From Kudoa neothunni (Eukaryota; Cnidaria), in the NCBI GenBank assembly GCA_964304625.1, contig OZ199839.1:11284001-11348000 (forward strand): a stretch of DNA of 64,000 nucleotides. The letters run 5' to 3'. A model generated the notes under the pieces. The model did not search any database, was not told the origin of the DNA, and saw only the letters and a program-made list of their open reading frames with translations. The first letter of the stretch is position 1, and every line of letters begins with the position of its first letter. Of this stretch, positions 26,836 through 36,621 are shown one piece after another. Both the position numbers and the translations under genes were made by a program.

Positions 26836-28287
26836 ATGAGGGAAGTGATAAGTGTTGGGGTTGGAAATGTGGGTTGTGACTACCTCGCTGAATATTTCAA
26901 CCGCTTAAACGACTATTTACCACTTGAAAGCTTTAATAAAAATCTCCAGTTCGATAACGATCAACCAAGAGTTATATTTGTCGATCATATTGATGGTTTC
27001 AATAACACGAACGAGACCAACTCTGTGAACATCACCCCAATACAATTTTCAGATGTATTTACCACAAAACCTCCTAATCAAAACCTCAAACTTTGGCGCA
27101 AAAATTATTGTTTCGACAAACAAATCAAACACGACAATTGTGTTCCCATTGTAGAATATCCAATAATGAAAATGCGGCAGGCGAGCATCAACAAATTATT
27201 AACAATATTATGTTGTGCGAGCAACTCATCAGCAACTCAAAATACACTGAAACAATGGAAGAATGTTTGCGAACAAATGTGGAAAAATGTGATAGTTTAT
27301 CAGATTTGAATTGATCACCGATACCACATCCCCTTATCACATGATGAAATGTGACCTAATAGAACGTCTGAATGACGATTATAGTTCCAAAGTGATATTG
27401 GATTTTACGTTGGAAACAGACAACACATCTCTTCCGTTAATGACAAAAGGATTTCTATCAATCACTAAGTTGGTATCATCGAGTCGATTTTTTCAAAATC
27501 ATCCAAACTGTTTTATACCCGTTAATTTGGCTAATGTTGATAGGTCCTCATTCGTAGATTGTATTCATCAACTCAACTCACTATGGACACTGCCTAACAA
27601 TCAGTGCACCACATCGATAGGTCTAATCTCTCATTGAATCAGTTTGTGTACGATATTACTAACACACCTTTTGGGGTATCGAGTGGGGGACTGATTGGGT
27701 GTGCATTCGATCGAAACACCCATAAATCCGACTCATTAGTAGCTCAGTTGGATAATTGGTCACAGTTGGAGAATGGGCTTGGTTCGCACCTCCATCCAAC
27801 TCATCCTCTTGTACCACATTCGAACGAATTGCACACTCAATACATGTGTGTGGTGAATGTCGAATGGGATTGTTCAAAGATTTCTCATCGAAATTACCGA
27901 ATTGTAAATGGCGCCAAGCTGTAAATTTACATATTCCAAGTGGTTGTCTTTCGACTAGAGATATTTTGGATGGTTTCCTCAAATACAACTATTATGGTGT
28001 AAAATCCTTCAGTTTTATCCTACCCAAAGTGTGTGCTACCTCTAAAAATAATGTGGTTTCCTTCTTCAATGGAAAACAATCCTACAATTACGTGTATGAC
28101 ATGTACAAAAACGCGGAAAAATATTTAGCCTCCTTCCTCAAAAGAAATCCTTCGATGGAACAATACGAACCATCTATAATAAGATACTCTCGGGGATCTC
28201 CTAAGTAACACAACTAAAATAATGAAGCTGTATGATCCCACTAGAGCATTTGAGGATTTTGGGGATGAGATCGACTATGATGATTGA
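26836..28287 (+). CDS. MSTO1: Misato homologue (tubulin-like), reading frame interrupted
   Basis: MSTO1/DML1 proteins are tubulin/FtsZ-related and needed for mitochondrial distribution and morphology. The start is MREVISVGVGNVGCDYLAEY, the tubulin-like N-terminus; I chose the second ATG because MRE is the family start. PRVIFVDHIDG follows. Misato-like blocks come next: KYTETMEECLRTNVEKCDSL, LIERLNDDYSSKVILDF and HQLNSLWTLPNN. The C-terminal part has KWRQAVNLHIPSG and VKSFSFILPKVC. A likely 41-nt intron lies at 27140-27180 and a 40-nt intron at 28205-28244, leading to the acidic tail AFEDFGDEIDYDD. Homology crosses three points (near 27310, 27634 and 27870) only if one base is missing at each. 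Order and spacing either side fit human MSTO1 without a gap. So this is either a pseudogene or a consensus-sequence problem. Confidence 0.7.
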
Positions 28288-28399
28288 TAATCTCATTACG
28301 CTTCCAAATTATATAATATATATTTAATAATTTTTTATGTTTATTTTATACATAAATTTGTTTATACGCGCACTCATTTCTCAAATAGAAACCGCATAT

Positions 28400-29747
28400 T
28401 TAAATACAGCAGAAAACTATAGTTGATTCTATTATGTTCATATACAGTAACAAGCTAAGTGGTATTAGTTTCTCTTTTTGGTAGCGGATATGCGAATTTT
28501 TCTCAGCGGTAGAAGCCGAGGGCCATTGTCCGTATTTGTAAAAGGTTCTTACGTCATAAGAATTGTTTAGAATTTTCCTTGTAGGAGGCCAGGCATTTAG
28601 ATAGATAGAATCGCCACTTTTCGATTCTATATTAGTGAATAATAACGTAAAAAGAAGAAAAAATCAATGGCGAAAACCTTGTTGGTTATCTTGGACTGAT
28701 AGCTCCTAAAGAAAACTCATGAAATTATTGTTATTCGATGCGTTGGAGGAAACCTTTTACGTTGAGATGAAGAATGTTTGGTTGAGGTGGATGGGGGATT
28801 ATCGCTCTAACATTTGCGTTAAATAAACCACAACAAGAATCAAATACTTCAGGGCCATTCTCACAAACTCCATCACTTCAAGAGTATTAAATTAAATCAA
28901 CGAAAAACCTACTCTATTACTTCCTATGGATTTTATCAAAATCAACAAAACAAACAGTATCATGAGTGTCCGCATAATAAAATCTAAACCTTCTTTAACA
29001 ATAGAGAGCGGTTTCTTTTCACAACTATCGAATAGAATGGCAATTCTATTCTTCCAAACACATCATATACCTAAATCGTCATATTATCACCACTATAACT
29101 TAATCTAATGTAAACCTCTCCAATGTGAGTTTATCCGGTAGAAACACAGAGGTTCCTATGTCAACAACCTTGGTATTTGGATCAGCCTTTACAACCACTA
29201 AATATGCAATTGTTTAGAGTAGATCGATGTGAAAGTTGCAATTGTTACTGGTGTTCTCTATGACATTTAAAAACACTCCCAAACAAATAGCATTAGTGCT
29301 GGTTATTAGATGAACGTCTTTAATGTGTGAATCGTCAACCATCATATTATGGTTATTTGTCTGTTATTCAAAAATACATTCTCAAATTCATGATAGTCAT
29401 TAAAAGCATTATACATTATTATCCATGTGGTAATCATTCTCAGATGAAAGCTCACCATCCTCTAATGGTGTTAGAGAGGGGTTGAGAAATATGATTTAAG
29501 TTTGAAATCGAAGTGGGTTGGTTGGAGCTAGTTTGAATAGTAGTAACAACCTCCTCATTCTCCGATGTGTCAGAGGAAGATGTGAGGTCTGAATCTAACT
29601 GAAAGCAAACTTTGATATTACATCTGTTGGTATTTTGGGCAATAGTTTGCTAGAGTCATAACAGTCGGATTTTTCATTCGTAACTACATTGGCCGAGATA
29701 TATTCCAAATCCGACACCTTATTTTCATCATCTGTATCTCGTTCCAT
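28400..29747 (-). CDS. NAF1: NAF1 homologue (H/ACA RNP assembly factor), reading frame interrupted
   Basis: NAF1 binds dyskerin/NAP57 during H/ACA snoRNP and telomerase RNP biogenesis in the nucleus. Read on the minus strand, an acidic N-terminus (MERDTDDENK..., then DSDLTSSSDTSENEE) leads to the Gar1/Naf1-type core. That core contains AICLGVFLNVIENT, a 51-nt intron, VVKADPNTKVVDIGTSVFLP, then VYDVFGRIELPFYSIVVKR, which matches the family block G.IFEIFGPV..PFY. After it come FRFYYADTHDTVCFVDF and a low-complexity tail (WPPTRKILNN..., YKYGQWPSAST). Several single-base frame changes are needed between these blocks, as in both neighbours. The 3' end is uncertain. The gene converges on MSTO1 and diverges from CD2BP2, with start codons about 190 bp apart. 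Confidence 0.62.
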
Positions 29748-29933
29748 TATGTTTCGAGACTAATCTCGTTTGTTAGTAGTTTAGAAGATTTTAACAATTT
29801 AATAATCAGTTATAGTGTGAAAATAAGAATGTTGGAATGTGTGAATATCGCGTCTAATCGTGTATCATCGGTGTAAAAATAAACCAAATATTTCAGTGTG
29901 TTTGGTCTGAGAGTGTTAACGATAACGATCATT

Positions 29934-31066
29934 ATGTCGAAGAAACGAGTTAAATTTTCAGATAAGTTAGTAAGCGACGTGTTTGAATCGAGAAAGATGA
30001 CCCTTATACAATAAGTCATGTTACAATTTTTCCAGCGTGATTAAACGTTCAACCACTGATTCCGGTTCCAGTCAAGATAACATTAATGAAAAAATCGGGG
30101 AACACTATTCCAACTTAGAGAGGGATGAGATGGGCGATAAAAATGTCGATTTTATTGGATGTTTATTGGATGACAAATCTCGCACTGATCGCCTCGATAT
30201 AAGCAAAGTCACAGGGCAGGAAAATTCCACTATCACCCAAGATGGTGACATCAAAATTACACCATTAATTTAAACGTAATTATCATCAGTTGGATATGGA
30301 TATACGCCTACACAATGTTGAATTTTATTCATCTAAAATTGAAAAATTTAGGATGAAATGGAATATGGACATTTCGATGGAACTGGTTGTTTCGTTTTTA
30401 GAAAAGAGAATGAAGATTTACAAGATAATTGGTTGGATAGTGTGGATTGGGATCAAATAAAACAACCCTCAACTATCTCCAAATCTCAACCAATAGAATC
30501 CATTTCAACTAATGAATATGATGCATTGGATGTTGTTGAGATGTATAGACAAATAATGGATATGTTGAATGATCATGAAACAATACTGAAAGCAATTATA
30601 AGATATGGCAAGGATAAAACTCAAAAAGCCAACCTCGAAAAACTCACCGAACTAGCCGACCAACTTCTAACTAATGGAGAGGTGAATGTGTATGAATTTT
30701 CCAAAGCTATGCTACAACACAAGCTAACTAAAACGACGTCGAATGATTTGAACGATTTGAATGAATCGGATAATGAAGATGACGATCTTGAAAATGCATT
30801 CAATCACAAAACTCCACAGTCAACTTCGAACTCAACCCCAAACGATGGGTTGCCTCAGTCGACTGCTCCTCTTTGGAATACAAATGGGAAGACAACAAAG
30901 CAGCTCAAATATACGGTCCATTTTCCACAGAACAAATGGCCGAATGGAAGAATAATGGTTTCTTCCAAGCATGTATTTATGTCGAAAAGTGGCGGAACCT
31001 GACTCATTTGGAAATGAATCGGATTTCCATTCGAGTGAACGAATCGATTTTGATTTGTATCTTTAG
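29934..31066 (+). CDS. CD2BP2: CD2BP2/Lin1 homologue (U5 snRNP, GYF domain), reading frame interrupted
   Basis: CD2BP2 (U5-52K, yeast Lin1) binds the U5 snRNP component PRPF6 and dissociates before tri-snRNP assembly. Exon 1 reads MSKKRVKFSD (29934-29966), followed by a 69-nt intron and an exon from 30036. Family blocks follow: DGDIKITP, then EMEYGHFDGTGCFVF and DNWLDSVDWDQIK. Next is a helical region (VEMYRQIMDMLND, KLTELADQLLTNGEVNVYEF). The C-terminal GYF domain reads YKWEDNKAAQIYGPFSTEQM and AEWKNNGFFQA. The chain ends SERIDFDLYL, the family signature. Three single-base frame breaks lie near 30268, 30872 and 30982. Each sits exactly where homology continues without a gap if one base is restored. 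The gene is otherwise full length, about 350 residues. Confidence 0.85.
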
Positions 31067-33673
31067 TTTGGTGATAATTTGACCATTTTTGTATATTTTG
31101 TTTTCGTTATTTAATATTTCTATTTTTCTTATATAGCTTGTGAATTTTGTATATCTTAAGTTGTTTGAAATTTACCCTCTAAGGACTTTTGGGGTCCAAT
31201 GAACTCCACAAGTTTTATGGTCAATATGCATTAAAAATAAATAAAAATAGCTACACGAGTATTATTCATTTTTGTCACATAAGAATTAGAAATATTCTAT
31301 GAAATTAATAAATTAATGTTTATTTTTCGTAAGGATTTAATTGTTCACACGTGAGCGTTAATTAAAATAGATAGGGTAAACCTTCATTTATACGCAAAAA
31401 TTAAATTATAAAATCATAAAAGTAAATATTATCTAATTAAATGGATTAATAACTAAATTCAGTCTAGTTGAAATGGAATCTTCCAAAAATTAATATATTT
31501 AATTATTTTATCGAAAATTGTGTTTGTGAAAAGATGAAAAGCAATCCAACATTCTTTTGACGCGCTGAGAATAATCGGTTATTGCGCCAGCGGGTTTTCG
31601 TGGTATTTCTACGTCGATTCTTGATGTTATCGGCTTATTAAAACCCCACATAATACCACCTTCACTGTTTATTGAGTCTTCAGTAATTCCATATTCCATC
31701 GATTCAGTTGACGTCTCAGATGATTCTGTATAGTTTCACTCAAACTCACTTCCTAAAGATTGAAATCCATCAATTTGCTCATCGGTTTCACTCATGTTTA
31801 GCGCGGGAAACGAGAGGTCGCGCGTCATTAGTTGAGCAGAATAACAATACGCTCTTGAACAATAATTTAGAATATTAATCTTCTATTCAGTTCACTTGAA
31901 TTATTTGTTCTCAAAACTTAAGACCGTCCAACAACCAACGGTTTTATATGACGATTATGTGCGATCCGGCCCGACATAATGCCGACGAGATTATAACAGA
32001 TTAATTACATAAATGATCGACCGTTTTTTTCAAGTTTAGTTGGCAGAATTTTTTTAAACTGAACTAAATGGTAGATCTATATTTATTAAGTTAATTCATC
32101 AAATAAAAACTGGGGTCTTTTGAGGGTGGTCGTTGTTGCTGACCTTTGAAGGTTAATTGTGATATAAATTAAGCGACATTAACCATCCTAGCGTATTTTT
32201 GAATGATGTGGATTGCTGTATTATGTGTTTTGAATATAGTGATATAATTATATTCTCTTTCAAAATTTATTTTTCTCTTCAAAATAAGTTTTTTCTATGA
32301 CAATGAAAATTTTGAACGTAGTGAATAGTTAGTTTACTATATAACGAAGATACTGGTAATTATAAAGCCTGACATCTGAAAAACAACCTTTTGCGCATCT
32401 TTATTATCGCCAACCTTTTACGATTCTTTTTAACAAAATAAATAAATAAATATGAGGAGAAAAAGTTCAGCTTCAAAAACTAACTTCTAAATCTTAACCA
32501 AATCGTACTTCGAGTGATATCGTCCACGCGTGTAATCTTCTTTATGTTTACAAAAACTTGTCAGTTTCATTATTCGTCACATATTTGATGACATTAGTTA
32601 TATAAAATCACTTCAATTATTTTTCAAGATAATTATTTACCTAATGGGAGTTTAAATGCTCTATTTAATTTTGTTACATTTTACAAATTGAGCAAATCAA
32701 TTTGTTCATATCCGATCGGTGAAATGTAAATCTCATTGAGATTTCTTATCTTAAAACAAGATTTTTAGTTTATAATTTTTTTTTGTAAATTTATATTCAC
32801 TGGATAAAGTTATATGACTGAATTGCTTTGAAAATGCGATCATGAAAAATTTAAATATTGTTTAACTTTTAAAGTTTGCATTTAAACTCGTCCATTATTT
32901 TCTAAAAAAATTATAAACTGTTATGTTTGTCATAACACAATAAACATAGTACAGCCTTTATCAAAATTTAAAATAGACGGTTTTTAAGGTTATTTAGATA
33001 AATCCAATAAAGGTGACAGCGCATTATATCAAATTTTTTAGACCACTCTCTTTGAGTAAATGCAGCAAATCTGAAATTTGGAAATAAACATGTTTTAATA
33101 CTATTTAATAATTGATTTTATGTAAATATAACATTTGGTCGAGAATTTGAATATAGAATTATTCAAGTGTCACTAATTAACTACATAATTTTTTGAATTT
33201 TTCGTCAGATGATCCTTATCTGATTTTTAAACCTCCATGTTAGTGAATTCAAAAAAAAATCTTCCGCTATAAAAAATTTTCTCTGGTATTTTTTAAAGAT
33301 ATTCAGCTGACAGATTTTCTAAGTGTGCACAAATATTTAACTATTTTAATATAAAAATTATTGATTTTTTAAAATTTTGCTTTAACTCAATTCAAAAAAT
33401 GTTGTGTTGAAAATATTAGTTTATCTAATAAATCCCTAAATAAATAACATATTGTTATTGGGATAGTTTATTTGTCCATTTGTGGTAACATCGACTTTTT
33501 GAACATGGAAAAAAGGCTAAAATATGAATATTCCCAAAAAGAGATTTATAATAATCTAACTAAAACAACGATAAATTGTTTGTAAAATGTTTTTGAGAAG
33601 GTTTATTTCTTCACCCATGATAAATCGATACCATTCTTCAATAAGGTATTCCTCAAGATGTAATAATGATACC
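31067..33673. other. gene-free stretch with transposon debris
   Basis: A repeat end (CCCTCTAAGGACTTTTGGGG) lies near 31175, and a piggyBac-like coding remnant at 31508-31798. The interval 31800-33670 shows no supported gene. Confidence 0.35.
31508..31798 (-). pseudogene. piggyBac transposase N-terminal remnant
   Basis: On the minus strand an ATG opens MSETDEQIDGFQSLGSEFE. After one in-frame stop the reading continues through NYTESSETSTESMEYG to GGIMWGFNKPITSRIDVEIP and the end of the open frame. The acidic serine-rich start and the block G-I-x-W-x-x-x-x-P-x-x-S/T-R resemble the first 100 residues of the piggyBac copy at 8.6 kb (GILWTIERPSISR). No core DDD domain follows, so this is a deleted copy. 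Confidence 0.5.
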
Positions 33674-33935
33674 TCATTTTATGTGAATAAATTTTGTTTT
33701 TAGCCTCTCCCAGCATTCTTCTATAGTATTTGTGTGGGAACCATTCTGCACGTATCCTTTCGTGTGGTTGACCTTAACATGATAATAAACAAGCTCACGT
33801 ATACCATTATAGACGAGCCATCCGTCAATGGATAGGGGTGACCCTTTTTGGATTTCTCTTTTGATGATAGGCGAAATTTATTTATTTTTCGATGGGTGAT
33901 TGGCAGAGTTTTCGCATTTTTTTCAAACATGCTCA
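33674..33935 (-). pseudogene. Merlin (IS1016/ISXO2-type) transposase C-terminal remnant
   Basis: On the minus strand the segment DGWLVYNGIRELVYYHVKVN, then HTKGYVQNGSHTNTIEECWE and RLKTKF, carries the IS1595/ISXO2 signature: a D in SDGW..Y, then VNH(S/T)KGYV, then HTNTIE with the catalytic glutamate region. Sequence just upstream (to 33935) encodes a basic stretch in another frame, so the copy is frame-broken. N-terminal parts are not found. Merlin elements are plain DDE DNA transposons. Confidence 0.65.
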
Positions 33936-34185
33936 AACTGTTGACAACCTTATCATTTTTGAGGTAGTTAAAATGGTCTCATTCATACACCAAAGACATA
34001 ATATTTTATAGTTATCCAATAAAAATTTAAAAAAATAGAATAAACAACGATATACAAACAAAATATACACTTTGCCGAATATACTTAGCGCTGATAGAAC
34101 TGTCGCAAAAATAAGACGATCTAGTTTAAATTACGATTGTATACTAATTTTATATTTGAATATATCGATTTTATCGACACACTTG

Positions 34186-34911
34186 GTGCTTTTGGGGTCA
34201 ATTTGACCTCAGGGTTTTTATTGCTTCGAATGATAATAGAATATTTAAAGAGACGAACAGTTGAGTTAGATTAAATTCTACAGGAAGAATACTGAGAAAA
34301 TAAGGAAAAAATGTAAACGAGATCATACGACGCGCTGACACGGATGGATCCGTTTTACCGCGCCGCTCGCACGAATTTACACGAAACATGTTGGCAAAAG
34401 CCCAAGGAAGGTTTTGACGGGATTTTTCTCATTGACTATGAGAGCGATTCTAACGGAATATTTATGTCACTTATTTTAATTATCGAAAATCAAGTTCTAG
34501 TGGGTCTGACGATAAAGATTGGGGTTTGAGTGTGTTTTGCCAGAAGACTAATATTTATGGCTTAAATTATATCCAAAGGGGGATATAAAATAAATTCATA
34601 TTGTGTTTACGTGTGATTTGAACTGGATTAATGTGGTTAAGTGATAATTTTTATCTTTTCCCTGCGTTGAGCGGATTACGTTTAAGTGGCCTACCAATTG
34701 TAGGAAACTAATTCGTTACGATAAACTCCAAGTCGACAAAAATACTGTTGGCGCCAACAAATTCGAACTACTTTGTATACATGCAGTGTAAACAAAGGCG
34801 GAAATTTGTCGATAAATTTTCATTTAATTTTACATATGATTAAATAACTATTTATTGTTTTTAACGATACAATAACAGTCTGGGGTCAATTTGACCCCAA
34901 AAGCACCAGGT
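34186..34911. mobile_element. non-autonomous TIR element with GGGGTCAA palindrome ends
   Basis: Inverted termini enclose about 0.73 kb. The left reads CACTTGGTGCTTTTGGGGTC, and the right on the minus strand CACCTGGTGCTTTTGGGGTC. Both continue into a palindromic GGGGTCAATTTGACC(C/T)C core. A related right end occurs at about 55745-55778. The interior has only short acidic-serine coding scraps (SSSSGSDDKDWG near 34490). I infer a deleted piggyBac-like element; the target duplication is not clear. Confidence 0.5.
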
Positions 34912-35095
34912 GTATAGACGATTTTGTGGCGCTCGGAAGGTTACCTGAATACTTGTTTGACGCTTAGTGAATGAATTGTTTAAAAGTTTTCCACTATTTT
35001 TATACAGATCTAATAACTGTTGTAATATAGACTAATTAAAAAAATTTTGTTCTAATTTATAAAGACAATACAAAAGCTAAATATAATAATAATGT

Positions 35096-35669
35096 TTAAT
35101 AATTGTCCACATTATAAATATCAGATCTATCGACGATAGTCTTCAGATTGGATTGTGAATTTTTTAAATTGGTATTAGCATTATCAGGTGGAGAGGTGTT
35201 TTCAATTGTAAATGTGTCTTCTATCTGCCAAATATTAGTTAGATTTTTCAGGCGTTTGTTTTCAACCGATTCAAGCTTTTTTCTTTTACGTGCTTTATCA
35301 GCTTTAAGTTTGGCTTTCGCTTCAGTGTATATTTTGGAATCGACATCCCTATTTAGAACACGCTCTAGTTGTTGTTTCCCAATATCGATATTTGTTTGGA
35401 GTAATCGAGTAGAACAACACTAAAAGTTGTTCAGAATGAAAGAAATACAAATTAAGTTGTTATCCACAGCCTACCCTAACAGTGACTCCTGTTGCAGGAT
35501 CAGTAATTTGAGCAGTATTTTTAATAGTATTGCGTTTGCTGCCTCCGTGTCCGGTACCTTTTATTGGTTTAATTATCAATTTTGATTCATCGATAGTTAT
35601 TCTGTCACAAAGATATCGAACTACAAATGTATGCGATAAAAGTTTTTTAACTGAATTCATACTGCGCAT
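35096..35669 (-). CDS. MTRFR: mitochondrial translation rescue factor (C12orf65/MTRFR-like), GGQ changed to GGS
   Basis: Two exons, 35669-35475 and 35419-35096, with a 55-nt GT-AG intron. A short basic leader (MRSMNSVKKLLSHTFVVRY) could be a mitochondrial targeting signal. The class I release-factor catalytic domain follows: IIKPIKGTGHGGSKRN, then AQITDPATGVTVRCCSTRLL. It lines up with human MTRFR (GHGPGGQATN ... PSGIVVKCHQTRS). The lysine-rich C-terminal extension (AKAKLKADKARKRKKLE) is also typical of MTRFR, which acts with MTRES1 on stalled mitochondrial large subunits. The GGQ glutamine is serine here. The gene has no codon-recognition domains, as expected for the family. Its start lies 15 bp from a divergent gene. 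Confidence 0.82.
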
Positions 35670-35684
35670 GCGATGTCGCAATAA

Positions 35685-35855
35685 ATGATGACGCAAGATG
35701 AGGCTGTTTTTCTAGCTCACTATGAATCTGTTGGTCAGTTTGTCAAAATGAATGCATTTATATCTCAAGAATTATGTGCTGAAAGCGACAACGAATCTCT
35801 TTTCGACCAAATCACCCAATTAAGATTGAAAATAAAAAATTTATTGAACTACTAA
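35685..35855 (+). CDS. small acidic coiled-coil protein, unrecognised
   Basis: An intact 56-codon frame reads MMTQDEAVFLAHYESVGQFV..., then FISQELCAESDNESLFDQIT and LRLKIKNLLNY, ending at a stop. The second methionine (35688) is equally possible. The C-terminal half is a predicted amphipathic helix. Its ATG is only 15 bp from the divergent MTRFR start, so the two must share a promoter. It could be a first exon, but the frame ends without an obvious donor. I recognise no family. Confidence 0.45.
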   Translation: MMTQDEAVFLAHYESVGQFVKMNAFISQELCAESDNESLFDQITQLRLKIKNLLNY

Positions 35856-36621
35856 TAGATTGTTTTTTTTATATTTTTTTAATTTTGTATGAATTTGGTC
35901 AAAGCATCTAAATATTGTTTATTACAATTTCCAGAAATAAAAAGATTCGGTTTCTAGCAAAACCAAATTATAAATACAATAAACATTTAATGATAATTTC
36001 TGTGAACTTGAAAAAATTCTGAACGGTTTTTAAATTTGTAAGCAAGTTAATTTTAGAATTATTACGAAATAGTTGGTATTGCAAAATACAAGTTTATTTT
36101 TTATTACAACCGGCGAGAGAAAATTTTTAAAAAATTCCCCATTTATTGTTATATTCAAATATATTTTAATTTAATCATTCATAAAAGTTCACAATATTAT
36201 GTTTAAGATTTTTAATAGTTAGAAAATAATAGTGAATACTCCTAAATAGTTTAAAAGTCGCTACTCAGCTTTAATCTTATTGTAGGTCGAATTAAAATCT
36301 AATCGGGCCTACATCCTAAATCCACACTCTCATTGAATTTTGCTGATCGCAATAATATTGAAAGAAGATTAAATGGATAATTTGTTGGGAAGGATTCGAG
36401 ATTGATTGATTAATTATTTACATAGGAATAGCTGAAGCGTTTGTACAGGAATAAGAGAGAATTGATTGAGGGAAAGTCGAAACTACTAACATCCTTCTCT
36501 CGTTGCTGACTAGAATCTACCAAAAAACAAGTACTGTTTAGTGGTGGATAATCAATCGGTTTTAACGAGTGTAAAATCGAACCTATTTTCAAATCAAAAC
36601 AATTCTTTACACAGCATAGTC

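Noticed and set aside
27140-27154. A 15-nt GTGTTC...TTGTAG intron in MSTO1.
   Set aside because: It is too short and does not change frame. The 41-nt alternative ending at 27180 restores the frame and has a better acceptor.
26836-28287. First reading as a divergent delta- or epsilon-tubulin.
   Set aside because: The tubulin GGTGSG loop is absent, and the middle and C-terminal blocks follow Misato/DML1 rather than any tubulin class.
28440-28560. A structured RNA (snRNA-like) in the GC-richer stretch near 28.5 kb.
   Set aside because: No known snRNA motif fits, and the minus strand reads as a plausible NAF1 C-terminal exon.
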